Below are positions 11,357 to 22,618 of a DNA stretch of 64,000 bases, piece after piece. This DNA comes from Pegea sp. RAD2-039 (Eukaryota > Chordata > Thaliacea > Salpida > Salpidae). The notes under the pieces were generated by a model. That model saw only the letters and a program-made list of their open reading frames with translations. It did not search any database and was not told the DNA's origin. Position numbers and translations under genes: made by a program. Position 1 is the first letter of the stretch; each line of letters starts with the position of its first letter. The DNA is taken from the NCBI GenBank assembly GCA_034620365.1, contig JAQGEQ010000263.1, positions 62,001 to 126,000 of the forward strand, read 5' to 3'.

Positions 11357-13137
11357 TATTCATTTTTTTTTTGAACTTTAAATGAGTATCAAATAAAAAA
11401 ATAAAGTCGTATTACCTAAAGGTCAAAAATAAAAATATCTTCAAAACATTTTATTAAAAACACAGAAAGCTTGTTTTGATGTTGGCCATATTATCAATTT
11501 TAGGAAAAACAGAGTTGTTTCAATTGCAAAAGTTTATTATAACTTTAACTCAGGTAAAACTTAAACTGATATTTGGTAACGTTTCGCTAAAATCTAAAAT
11601 TACTTTAACCAAAATAATCCGACAAAAAACATTATTCAAAGTCAATTAGAAAGACTAATAGCCATCTAGAAATTGTTAAACTAAATCAGAAGGTTTGCCT
11701 GATGATGTAAGCTCTCATAAGTTAATTTAAAACTATGGAGTTTAAGTTTAGTTTAAGAACAAAACAATAACTTTTTTATGATTAGATTAATTAAGTTTTT
11801 TCACTTACAGTTATTAGGTCTAGTCTCTTAGAATTCTAATCAAGTTTTTCTGAAAACTTTCCTCTAAAGTTTTGATGTTAATAATCTTTACTTACCCCTA
11901 ACATTGAATATGAGTTTAAGTCACATTTTTTCGTCTAATAATTCTTTAAATAAATAATATCACAAATTTTTTAGGCTAGTTTTAAACAAAAACTAGTCAG
12001 ATTAATGTCTGTTATATTACAAAGTCTTCTACAATATAAAGAAAACCGATTTATCTTAAACTAATAACTACAGAATATTAACAAATTATAAGCTGCAGTC
12101 AAAACGAATGAGCAACTCAAAACCCAAAACCGAATGAAGTTCAATGCTTTAGTGCATCAACTTTATTCTGTAGTCAAAAGGTTAAAGTTTAATAAACACT
12201 TACAGCAAGTTCAAGGCTAGAAAAATAGAGTTTTTGATAACTGTGATAAATAAGAAATATCTTAAGTTATGTAAAATGACAAACTATTTAAAGTGATATC
12301 AATTTTTGACAAATTATCCCATTTATAATATTACAAACCATTTGTATATATTTATCATTATTAATTATAGAAAACAAAATCAACTAAATAATAATTATAC
12401 AACTAATGACTAAACACAGTAAAGTTTTATTTGAACGACTTAATAAAGCTGTTTTCTTGTCAGTTTTATTTTAATATTAAATTATTGTTATCTTATCATT
12501 TTATTATTATAATAAACGTTTGTAAAAGCACGGTAGCTCAAAAACCCTTTGCTCAAAAACATTTATTTGGAACAGTTAAGTGATTTTGTAAAAAGAAAAC
12601 TTTTGAATTTGATCATAAAGTTTTTATCTTAATTTTGGTAAAGTTTTGTATAATTTATGGAATAATAGGTTTGCTTTATATGGTTTTAAATATCAAACAA
12701 AGTTTTATTTCACAAGATTTGTCATAAATTATTTGAAAAATAGATACGAATTCACCAAAAGGAAATAGCCTGTTGTTTTTTGTGCAGTCTCAAGTCCAAC
12801 CAACAATATATTATTCATCTTTCACTTTACATTCATTTTGAAATATATTTTTAAAGATTTAAAAATAAAGAAGCAACCAATAAGAAGCTTGGTTATGAAT
12901 ATAATAGTTTATTATCTCGCTGAAAACCGATAGAAAAGGTTTCTCTGATGACAATATTAAGTCAGTCATGAATATTTGAACTTATATCAGAAGAATATTC
13001 TACCGCAGATGTAAATGTTTTAAGTTTAAAGTTTTGTATACTTCTGTATACTGACCGCTGAGTTATTCGTCGCACACTTGCTGTTAGTCACATAAAATCA
13101 TAATTGTTGATTAAAAACTTAATCTATCTTCAAGTTC
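11357..13137. other. AT-rich intergenic stretch
   Basis: Uniform AT-rich DNA with no supported gene, structured RNA or repeat. The 5' flank of the RING-H2 gene falls at its left edge. Confidence 0.5.
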
Positions 13138-13351
13138 AAACATTGCCACTTCTAAACTGTGTTTTTTTTCCTTTATATTATAAACATTCTATGTAATTGT
13201 CATATGCTTTGAGGGCTACCGAAATGCCATGTGTTACATCTTTTGCTTTCTGTGTTTCTAACTTAATAGATGTTATTTGTGAGAATGTGTGTTAGCGAGA
13301 AGTGCTCTCTCCAGGCACCCTCCTTCGCGTTTATTTAAATAAATAAATAAA
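13138..13351 (+). mobile_element. LINE copy B, 3' UTR only
   Basis: The copy starts at acattgccacttctaaactg, which matches the LINE just after its ORF2 stop, and runs through the shared 3' UTR (tgccatgtgttacatctttt; gaatgtgtgttagcgaga; caccctccttcgcgtttatt) into a TAAA-repeat tail. Only the non-coding 3' end was inserted, so this is an extreme 5' truncation of the family at 8561 and 15955. Confidence 0.85.
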
Positions 13352-15003
13352 TACTATTTCTGCTTCAAAACTTATTACTATTTTCTATAACTTTGTCCAA
13401 TCAAATTCATTTAACTAAAAGAATAATGTCACATGATCTAATGTCACAAGAAAATAGAAGAGCTTTATTTGACGAAAAAAAGTTGATTATCTAAAGTTTT
13501 AGTTAGATGTATCTAACAGTTTATGATAATTTTGATTATTTAATATTAAAAACTGAGCAATTTATTTTCTAATTTGTTTTCAGATTCATCTCAGTTCTTC
13601 TGAATAATTCTTTCTCGGTAACATCAACTTGAAAACCTTGTAACTGTCAATCAACCACCAAATCCTTCTATCATATCGCGCGTTCTCTTATTATGACGTC
13701 ATATCGAAAGGATGTCAAATGATAAAGTTCATAAAACGACAGGAAGATCAAAATCTAGGTGATCTTCAAAAGATAAACTTGTTTAAATTCCTTAATAGTT
13801 GAAAAAGAAGCGCTCGATGATGACGTCACTTGTTAATCAAATGAGAGATTGTTTACAGCGCACAGAAAAGCTTGGAATCAATTAGAATATTAGGTTGCAA
13901 GTGTTTAAGTTTGCAAATTACTTTTCAATCGAGTTGTAAGTGCTTCTTAAAAGATAAAACAACTTTTACATCAAGCTGATGCTAATATAAGTCCATAATA
14001 ACGTTCTTAGTGACTCATTGGTGTCATCAGAAGCTTTTGAAGTTACTGGATTTGAAGAAAGATTAAAATATTTGCAAATGAAATACGATAAATAGGATTA
14101 GGAAACCATAAAGTTGATTTGATGAAAATCAGGTGTTTACTGGTGACTACATTTGGTTACTACTGGTTGTTACTAACTAATAATAGTTAGTGTGGGTTAC
14201 TAACAACAATTACTACTAATTTACAGAGATAGATGACAAGTTCTGTAATTACTTGCAAGGATTTAATATAAAGATTATTCTAACCAAACAAGATTATAGC
14301 TCTTGAGATGTTTTGTTCAGATACTACAGAAAAGTGAAAATTTGAAGTAAAAACTTACAAATTTGTGAAATATTCGGGTTGTTGAATAGACAAGTTGTAG
14401 TCTGTTTACAAAAGCTGAATTTTCAAAACTCATCAATTTTATCTTGTGCCTTATATCTAAATACATAAATAAATATTTGACAGATGAAGATATGTAGAAG
14501 TAGGTAAGATTTAGTTTATTGTAAACTAATACAACTTCTATCTTAAAGTTTTGTCTCTCGACTATTTTATACTTTATGCTTTTTAATATTGTTTTTTAAT
14601 AAAATACAGCTGATTGCATTTAATCATATTTATAAGCTACGTTGCGTCAGCTAACAGATGATTTTTTCTAACTTGTCTTAGCTTTAATATTTAAATTTTT
14701 GGTGCAATATGACCGGAGTAAATTATATGATAAATATTGATAGTTTTGTAAACGTTTTAATCCTAAATTTTTCAAATTTAGTCATCAATGACAATTGTAG
14801 GTTCTGATTTCACTACAGAGCATATTTTGATGATTTAAATTAAGTTTAAGTTGATGTTAAATCTTTTTTGGTATCTTTTACTCGATATAAAACTCTTAAT
14901 TGACTTTATAAGTTATTTATGATAAAAATTTTCAGAAAATTGGATAATTTCAAATGAGATATCTTCTTAGATATGAAACTACTTACCAAAATAAATGACT
15001 TGA
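13352..15003. other. Intergenic stretch with CRE-like sites
   Basis: No gene is supported. Two exact TGACGTCA octamers are at 13694-13701 and 13821-13828, in a locally GC-richer patch. A short perfect palindromic arm pair (actaact...agttagt) occurs near 14183-14203 in TTAC-rich sequence. The rest is AT-rich. Confidence 0.45.
13694..13828. promoter_or_regulatory. Pair of TGACGTCA palindromes (CRE-like)
   Basis: Two exact octamers 127 bp apart, in an intergenic patch with GCGCG elements nearby. No adjacent gene start is visible within about 1 kb. They belong to the same window-wide enrichment as the sites at 6322, 15004, 15534, 51829, 51908 and 59379. Confidence 0.35.
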
Positions 15004-15011
15004 TGACGTCA
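15004..15011. promoter_or_regulatory. TGACGTCA palindrome (CRE-like)
   Basis: Exact CREB/ATF consensus octamer about 100 bp past the stop of the minus-strand open frame at 15109. Function not shown. Confidence 0.3.
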
Positions 15012-15108
15012 CCAGGCTTCTTGCAACTTCTTCGCGCAGACACCGATGGTTCCTACAAATGAAATTGGAAAGATGTTTGAAAGAGACTTCAACCGTTTCA
15101 CTGCTGCT

Positions 15109-15501
15109 TCATCGATGAGAGATTTGCTTCTTTTGGAAGGAGTCCTTGATTCGTGGATTCAGAAAGATGTTTTCTTCGACGAATTTGTTATCAAAAGCAA
15201 TTGGTTGGTGTGGTAACAAGACAACCAAACCAGCATCATCTTCATGTTCTTCTTCTTTCAACTGTTCAATCTTCTTATTTATATTTTCTCTAACTTTGAA
15301 TATCTCGCCAGAAACCTCTTTCTCACCTCCAATAACAGTTTTTAATTTTGAGGGTCTGACAGGCAACCTACGAGACCAACGAGGAACCATCACTTCGTCT
15401 GTTGAGTCATCTGCTGCATCGAGACAGGTTTGGTTTGGTGACAAGACCACCAAACCAGCATCTTCATTTGCATCTCTCTCTGATTGTGTTTTAAGTAGCA
15501 A
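15109..15501 (-). CDS. Uncertain acidic protein fragment, possibly one exon of a gene
   Basis: This is an open frame of about 130 codons with non-random residue composition and a stop at 15109. I do not recognise a family. It contains a repeated phrase: DAGLVVLSPNQ near the start and DAGLVVLLPHQ about 80 residues later, each after an acidic run. Between them are a basic patch (VPRWSRRLPVRPSKLK) and a helical stretch (VRENINKKIEQLKEEEHE). There is no ATG at the upstream end of the open frame. Acceptor-like CTGCTAG and CAATCAG sequences lie just upstream, so this may be the last exon of a gene whose other exons I cannot find. TGACGTCA sites flank it on both sides (15004 and 15534). The opposite-strand frame over the same bases is a shadow. 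Confidence 0.4.
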   Translation of the reverse strand: MLLKTQSERDANEDAGLVVLSPNQTCLDAADDSTDEVMVPRWSRRLPVRPSKLKTVIGGEKEVSGEIFKVRENINKKIEQLKEEEHEDDAGLVVLLPHQPIAFDNKFVEENIFLNPRIKDSFQKKQISHR

Positions 15502-15533
15502 GTAAAGCTTCTAGCAGAATTGTTAAAAATAAA

Positions 15534-15541
15534 TGACGTCA
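15534..15541. promoter_or_regulatory. TGACGTCA palindrome (CRE-like)
   Basis: Exact octamer about 30 bp upstream, in minus-strand sense, of the open frame at 15109-15501. If that frame is a real first exon, this would be a plausible promoter element. Confidence 0.35.
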
Positions 15542-15954
15542 TCATAATTGCTTCATTTTCACGACATTTCATCTGACTAAAAAGTGAATGGATCCGTAAT
15601 AAAAGATTTAAAAGTCCTAGAAGTTTGCGCATTAGCATACAAATAGGCTGTAACAAATAGAAGGTCTTATATTTTATAAAGTACATCAGAGTTTTACTAC
15701 ATTAGTTGTTTTGTAAACCAAACTTCAATCTCTTCCAAAAAAGGTTTAAAAAATCTTAGGTTTTCGTGTCTTATCTTTTTAAACTTAGAAGGACTTAATT
15801 AATTTTGTCAAATTAATCTTTCTTCTGACACTACTAAATTTTTTTTTAAATCCCAAAAATTCTCTACTAGATACCAAACCTGATTAATTTACATCTTTAA
15901 AATAATTTACAATAAAACAAAATACAAAAAAGGAATGAATTATTGATGCAACTT

Positions 15955-16762
15955 CTAAAGAATCTCTTTCAAGTTTTAAAAATAAAGTTTTTCCGATTAA
16001 GTTTAAAATGTCATAATTATGTTTGTAAATAGAACAAAGAACCCATGCTTTTTTATCAATCTTTTCAAACTGTATCTATGTCCAATTCTTGAATACAATG
16101 TCAGTGCATTGATGTCATATCAAGTCAGTGATATAAAAAAATTGAATCTGTTCAGGCAACATTTACGAGATTGGTATGCAGAAAACTTAATATTAAATAT
16201 GATAGTTATAAACATCGTCTCAGCTTCTTCAATTTAGGTACTTTGGAAATTCGACGGATTAAATTCGACTTAATTCTTATTTTTTTAATTATCCACAATT
16301 TAATTGACCTTCAGTTTGATGATTTATTTTCCATTAATCCTTCCTTCAAGTTATACCAGCTCAGACGACACGCATTACATCTTAATAAGTCCATATCACC
16401 TAGTAAATTGGTCAGAGCAAATTTTTTTCTCATATCGCACAATTAGTACATGGAACCAGCTGCCATCAGACATTGTCAAGTCAGAATCACTCGCGTTGTT
16501 CAAAAGAAGTTGAACCGTTATAATATTGCCAACATTGTCATTTCTAAACTGTCAATTTGTCCCTTTTTTATATTATTAACATTCTATGTAAATGTTTACT
16601 GTCAAATGCTTTGAGAACTACTTAAATGCCATGTGTTACATCTTTTACTTTCTATATTTTTGACTTAATAGATGTTATTTGTGAGAATGTGTGTTAGCGA
16701 GAGATGCTCTCTTTAGATACCCTCCTTCGCATTTATTGTAGTAAATAAACAAATAAAAAAGT
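15955..16762 (+). mobile_element. LINE copy C, longest truncated copy
   Basis: This is the longest copy of the LINE family in the window. The frame at 16040-16140 reads LYLCPILEYNVSALMSYQ, the usual region after the RT domain. After a 1-nt shift in an A run, the frame from 16141 reads IESVQATFTRLVCRKLNIK, LSFFNLGTLEIRRIKFDLIL, LQFDDLFSINPS, KLVRANFF and then, after another shift, STWNQLPSDIV and SLALFKRS. The 3' UTR matches copies A and B and ends with ccctccttcgcatttatt and an A/T tail near 16757. Its 55-bp 3' end is shared with the SINE at 18694. Frameshifts and 5' truncation make it inactive. Confidence 0.85.
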
Positions 16763-18693
16763 TAAATATAAACTCTGTATTAAAAGTATACCTAAAAGCT
16801 TTTATAAGTTTACAATTCGTAGGCAATTTTACAAAATTTGTTATCAATGAATTTATTAATTATAATCACCAACTAGCAGTATAACTTTATCTTATTGAAT
16901 AAGGTAAAATAAGTTGTCAAGAGAACATTTAACTTCTATCAATATTTGAGGTTTTTCGTAAAACACAGAGTTTAGAAAATGAAATAGAAAAGGAAATTTC
17001 TTGTCTACCAGTTGAGCAGTTTTTAGCGGCAGTTACAACTTGAAGTTTATTGAAACTCGCAATAGAAATTATTACTTAAATATTAATTACTTAAAGAAAT
17101 AAATATAATTTAAATAAATATTACGTAATTATTTACAAAAGCCAATTTAGGTTGTATTTTTTGTCGAACTTAAAATTTCAAAATAAAATTGTTTTGGTTT
17201 CAATTTTTTTTAATGTTTAAAAAAAAATAAACGTTTAACATATATGTATATCATCTAATTTTGTTATCATATGTTTTTAATAAAATAATTTTGTTTAATT
17301 TATTAACTTTTTTTAATAAATTCTTTTAAATATAACAATCTGTTAAAAGTAAATAAGAAAATATGCAAGTCATCATATCAATATTCTTTTATCGGTCGTT
17401 TTTATTGAGCATAATCTTTTAAAATCTTTATTTCAAAATAAATCTTTAAGTTGTTACTTCCATCTTAAGTTATCTAAGATCAAAGATAAAATCAATACAT
17501 CTGTTATTCATCAATTAATCTTGTAACATATCAACCTTAAAAAAATGTTTAGCAGTTTTCTTTTGTAGTGATTATTTCACTAAGATACCTTCAAACTATT
17601 ATCTACATCCATACCAAAAAAAGGTCACAGGTGTTTTTCATTACTATTAAATCCAGAACATAAATTTTTTATTCATTTAAAGAAACAATAAAAAGACTAA
17701 TCTATGAATCAAACAATTTGTAAACTAATTAGGTTAGAAGAAATGACTTCTAAATATAACTTTCAGCATAGTAACATTTAAATTTTTATTTTTGTTCAAT
17801 TGAAAAAAGATTTATTTATAAATCTCATTCAAGCATTCTTTTTTAATCTCAGTGAAAATTATTTTAAGCCTCATTAAGAACATGACTGTAACTTTTCTTT
17901 TATTAAATCACTTAATTGAGATTGAAGAGTTTAAAAACGACTTCTTTGTCAAATATTCTTTCATAAACTCACATCAATTATTAATACAATTAGATTGTTT
18001 CTTTATTAGCTGAGAATTGTTTAATAAGCTATTTATACTGTGTTCACACCCATCAAGTTTACAATTTAAACCTCTTTTTAATTAAAAGACTTTGTTAAGG
18101 TTGAAACTAGTTGTTTTCCATTTCTTATTATATTCATTTGAAAACGTAGATAGGCAACTAACTTGCTGATTGATGGCTTTAATTACCACAACTCAATCTA
18201 CCCACTAATTTTCAATAAGAAAATCCTCAAACTAACCAATTTGTACTCAAACGACAATAGAACTTTCCAGCGCACGCAGCCATGCGTTGAATAAAGTAAA
18301 TAGAAAATATTTTTGTTCACGTTTGAGTAGTTCTTTATTCAATAAAGTTATTAAAAAATTACGTCGTTGAAAAAATCCAATTTTAGTCGGGAGAAAGAAG
18401 GTGTCTGTGGCAATTACAATAAATTAATTATTCTAATTAGAAATTTTAAAATTATAAATTAATTATTTTGTTGCTTAAGTTTTTTGTTCAGTTAATTAAA
18501 TTAAATAATATATAAAATAACCAACCCTAAAGGCGAATTGTACAAACGTGCCTGAGGATTTACCGATGCAACTGTTGATCTCGGCTTCTATGGATGCTGA
18601 TGAAGTTACTTTTGAGCCGAGATAAATAAAATTAATTATTCCCTTCAACAACGCAGCTGTTAATATTAGTTGGATGTTGGACTATTCAATCTC
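16763..18693. other. Intergenic stretch; AT-rich with a GC-richer right end
   Basis: No gene is supported. At 18535-18620 composition changes (gtgcctgaggatttaccgat) and a hairpin can form: atctcggct at about 18579 pairs with agccgagat ending near 18624. This may be part of an older repeat next to the SINE insertion. Confidence 0.4.
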
Positions 18694-18900
18694 GACTTTT
18701 TTTATTTTTTTATTTTTATATATATAAATGCGAAGGAGGGTGCCTAAAGAGAGCACATCTCACTAACACGCATTCTTAGGAGTTTTTATGGTTTTTCTCA
18801 GGAGTTTTATATGTCTCCACTTGGGGTCGAACCCGGTACTTCATGGCTAGATGTACCTTGTAGCTAGGTGTAGTAACCGCTTCGCCACCAAGCAGGACAT
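18694..18900 (-). mobile_element. tRNA-derived SINE with LINE-derived 3' tail (family 1)
   Basis: Read on the minus strand, the element starts with a tRNA-like head. A perfect RNA polymerase III A box (TGGCGAAGCGG, 18887..18877) is followed after 43 nt by a perfect B box (GGTTCGACCCC, 18833..18823). The 43-nt spacing fits a tRNA with a long variable arm (Leu/Ser type), but the arms no longer pair well, so it is not a tRNA gene. A short body contains the doubled phrase actcctgag/actcctaag. The last part (gtgttagtgagatgtgctct, then caccctccttcgcattta) is nearly identical to the end of the LINE copies, followed by an A/T-rich tail. A SINE borrowing its partner LINE's 3' end so the LINE reverse transcriptase can copy it is well known in other animals. 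Confidence 0.85.
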
Positions 18901-18914
18901 GACTTCGAGCTTTT

Positions 18915-19250
18915 TGTTGGGAGTAAAGCAAGAAAGATCCATCTCTTCTGTACAAGATTACTTTTGTAGATGATCACAAAGAGAGTTAGAGGTTTTGTGG
19001 ATCCGGTTGCAGATCTATCATCATCGTAAGCTTCATCCCATCTTAGCTAAGAACTTTTATCCTTTTTAAGCTAATTTTTATTCCCAAGTCTGCTTCAGGG
19101 TAGTTTACTGTAGAATACTGTCTTAGTGTTTAGTATAAATGATTTCACCGTGCTAAGGTGGCTAGGTAGGCAGCCAATCTTCAACAGTATCGAGAACAGT
19201 CCCTCCCTACTGACGAGGTCAACTGCTTCGGTTGATGATGTTTTGTTCTT
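18915..19250 (-). mobile_element. Relic of a second LINE, reverse-transcriptase palm region
   Basis: On the minus strand around 19235-19130 the sequence reads VDLVSREGLFSILLKIGCLP then SHLSTVKSFI. This matches the start of the palm region of the endonuclease/RT LINE family common in invertebrates (KAFDLVSR-G-LF--L-KIGCPP as I recall it). Downstream, to about 18915, a decayed TLFVII phrase resembles the block after the VKQGCVLAP motif. Stops and missing blocks make it a pseudogene. It is not the family of copies A-D. Confidence 0.6.
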
Positions 19251-19384
19251 TGCATTTTTACTTTAATCGACGCACAGAATACTCATATCCGTTTGGTATA
19301 TCCATTATTATGTCCATGGTGGAACGTTTACATCTGAAACGTAAAACTTCCATGTTATAAAAGATTAAACAATTTTTAAATTAC

Positions 19385-19640
19385 TAAAGATCAAAATCTA
19401 AAAACGAAGATTTGGCGCCATTTGGAGCAATCTGCTGCGATATCTTCCTATTTGATAGCATCAATGTTAAGTAATTTTATATCACGTTTGCAAGTATCTT
19501 TAAAGCAAAGACAGAGATTTTAGGTTTTACTTCTTGAGAGCTTTCCAGGCAACAGATTCATTGGCATCTGTCCGTGTTCCATCTGACGAACGTACCCGAG
19601 CCAGCAAAGCCTGTGCTTGTTTACAATTAGAAGATAATCA
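19385..19640 (-). mobile_element. Relic of the C-terminal end of the second LINE
   Basis: The minus strand reads LCWLGYVRQMEHGQMPMNLL, then PGKLSRSKT-stop-NLCLCFKDTCKRDIKLLNID, then EDIAADCSKWR. This is the standard C-terminus of craniofacial-development-like endonuclease/RT elements (GHVRRM...; KDTLK..L; W..LA.DR..WR). Two in-frame stops show decay. It lies upstream, in transcript sense, of the palm-region relic at 18915-19250, which is the reverse of the order within one element. Confidence 0.7.
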
Positions 19641-19734
19641 AGGACTAAATACTTTATTGTTTCATATTTTCGTTCTTTTTAATTCGATTTATATTATAAT
19701 TATTTTTTAATTTAATTATGGATGATTTAACCGA

Positions 19735-19875
19735 TAACGGCCATGCTGAAAGCCAGGGTAGAAATTCAGGGGAACCACCGGTTGCCCATGCAACAGGATT
19801 CCACTCTCCACGCCATCAAGGTATGTAGCGGAACAGAAGGGCTGATACGGCCGCGCCTGAGTTTACAAACTGCCT
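19735..19875 (-). repeat. SINE family 2 core copy
   Basis: The minus strand contains accttgatggcgtggagagt, ggaatcctgttgcatgggc and ttctaccctggctttc. Each is closely similar to the + strand at 51235-51310 and more distantly to 3065-3105. No clear polymerase III boxes remain in this copy, so it is probably 5'-truncated. The short plus-strand open frame over this piece is not a gene. Confidence 0.65.
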
Positions 19876-22618
19876 ATAAGACTTCAACTCTAAATTCGGA
19901 GTTTTTTGTCTCGCAGATCATTAAACTGACTAACAAGGCCCTTTTACCCGGGTTTATGGCTTTAAATTTATAGTGGGTATTTTAGAGATATAACCAAAAC
20001 AATGAGAAAGTCAATAAATATAAAACTAGATATCACTATTGATCAAGTTTAATAATTAATTATCACAAAAAGTTTAGCAAATTGAGTTTTTAGTTGTAAT
20101 TTTGAAATATCTTAATTATGTTTGATTGTTATTAGTAAGATAGTTGAAATGCCAACTACATTCTTTTCACGGCGGATATAAACTTAATCAATTTGATTAG
20201 CATTTAAGGTGTAAACTATTTATGTATTTATTGTCGATTTAAAAAACGTTTAAAAAACCTAAATTAAAAGAAATTGTTAGGTTGTTTAACATCTTGTTCT
20301 CAAATATCTAATGTTTTTGAATTTCTACTTAACTAGGTAAAAAAGCATATAGCTTAATTTGTATGATAAGATGTTTAAGTTAGTTTACTATTTTATAAAG
20401 TTACTTTTGGAAAACTTTTAATTTCTCCTTTATCAAATTTTGAGATCATACAAAATAATCTTTGTTAATAAATAGAATAAATTCTTCTGCCTATATATTT
20501 TATTTTAGATATTGTTTTATAAATAAAGATTTTATTTAATAAAAAATAGAATTGTTATCTTTTTTAGTATCTCAGTAAAATTCTTTTTCAATGCTAATAA
20601 ACGGTTTAAATTCAATCAAACTAAATAATCTGTTTACTATAGATATGTTTACTTAAAAATTCCACGCACAAAAAAAAGGCATTGAAAAAGCTTTGTTTTA
20701 AAATCAAATCTTTTGATAATAGCCTAATAATAAGCATATTTGAGAATTAAAAATCAATTGAATAGGCAAAGAAATTTTTATTTTATTTCTTAATATAGAA
20801 GTATAAAAGCTTTATATATATTTTAAAATAGCTTTTTTATTATAGAAATTTTAAATTGAATTTTATATTAAAATCAGTCTTCTTTTAGTTTATTTAAAAA
20901 GGTTGTATGCGAATTTCTGTGAAGATTTTTCATAGTTGTATTAAGGCAAAAAATTTAAACTTTTAAATGTTTGTAAGTCTTTTGTAAGAACTTTTTTTTT
21001 TCTTTTTTGTATAATGATTATGGGTTTAGCTATATCGATTATTCCTGTCATAAACATATGATGTTGTTTTAAAATATTAAAAACCAATTCGGTGTCTTTT
21101 GCGTCAAAGTATACTTAGCTGCTTATATAGCCTAAAGTAGTTTTTAGTTTTATCTATAAAACAAATTAAATTCAGTTAAACGATTATGCAATAGTTCCAC
21201 GATTTGTAAATATTTTTCACAATTATTTGACGTAAAAAATAATATGTTGTTTTTGGGGTTTTAACGATTTGCTCTCTGTGGCTAGATTACCTCTAGGGAG
21301 CTTCTAGAGCTTGAAAACATTCTGGTTTTTTTCGAAAAACAACCTCACTCTTTCTTTTACTAGCTTCGTGATTGGCTAGAGATTTTGGGAGGAGTGAAAA
21401 GGTTGAAAAAAAGGAGATAAACAATTTCTATTACTTGGTGTTTTGAAAAAAAAAATCTACATGTGTATATATTACTTTGTCTTTTTTGCAAAACTTATAA
21501 TCTTTTCAATGAACTGAATAAAGCCTCAACTAGTTTTTCAAAGAAGCCTTTCTCAATTGTACTATTTTTATTTATTAATTTTATTCAACATAATAAATAT
21601 TTTAACAATTTACTTATTTTAAATAAACTAAAGATTAATAATAAACTTTTTTTCTTAATTTAATTTGTTTATACCAATTTACTTATTATTAATTAAAAAT
21701 ATAATAATTGTCTTATAAAAGTAAAATAATATTATAATCAAGTTTTGTTTAGTTTTTATTTGTTTATTTCATTAAATTTAATCTAAATTTGTGACGTTTT
21801 TTAATATTATTTTGTCTTAATTATGTAAATTGTTACTTATTTTGTAATTAAACTTATTACCAACGATTTGTACAATACATTTAGTCATTTATTATTCAAC
21901 ATTACTCAATTTATTGATCAAATTATTGGTAAGTAAGTATAAATTTATGAAAAAAGTTTGGTAATAGATGTCTATATAATATAAATTTCTAAAATATTCA
22001 TTTTAAATAAATGACTAAGTTTTTTTTTACCTTATTATCATATTTTGTTGTTTGATTTTATCAAAACTTTGATAAATAAAAACATTGAGTCTTTAGAGAT
22101 TGCATCTGTTTTGATTTATTCAAAATTCTGCAATGGTATGTTAGCAGAATAATAATTACAGTTTTTTTATGGAATATAGTATCAGAAATTTTGTTTTTAT
22201 AGTATATTATTGTTATTGTTTTATATCTGGTTTCTGCATATGTTTTTATATGTAGCATTATGCAATAATCTATGCAATAATCTCATAATTTAAGTTGTTA
22301 AATTTATATAATCTTCATTAATTTACTTATCCATAAATAATTATTCATTTAACAACAGATTATTTAACTATTTAAACAATTTAATTTGTTCTATTTCATA
22401 TTTTATATTTCAAATTTTAATTTGATATTTTGGTAATAGCAATTTATTATAATTATGTCATAAATATAAAATAGTTGATTTTAGTATATATTTCATGTGG
22501 GTATTTAAGTCTTTATATAATATATTTCATCTTTTATAGACATTTATATTTTTTAAAGCAGTTGAAGATCAAATTTTGATTAATAGAAAAAAGTTTTGCA
22601 AAAACAGATAAAATTGTT
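19876..22618. other. AT-rich intergenic stretch upstream of headcase
   Basis: Very AT-rich, with short chance open frames only. A slightly GC-richer patch at 21240-21420 holds no recognisable feature. The headcase promoter must lie toward the right edge; no distinct element stands out. Confidence 0.5.

Noticed and set aside
14183..14203. Short perfect palindrome (actaact ... agttagt)
   Set aside because: Arms of seven bases in repetitive TTAC-rich sequence are expected by chance.
15146..15505. Plus-strand open frame of 119 codons
   Set aside because: Antisense shadow of the minus-strand frame at 15109-15501, which has the more protein-like composition and a repeated motif.
18823..18896. tRNA gene on the minus strand
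   Set aside because: A and B boxes are perfect but the acceptor and T arms do not pair, and the sequence continues into a LINE-like tail; it is a SINE head.
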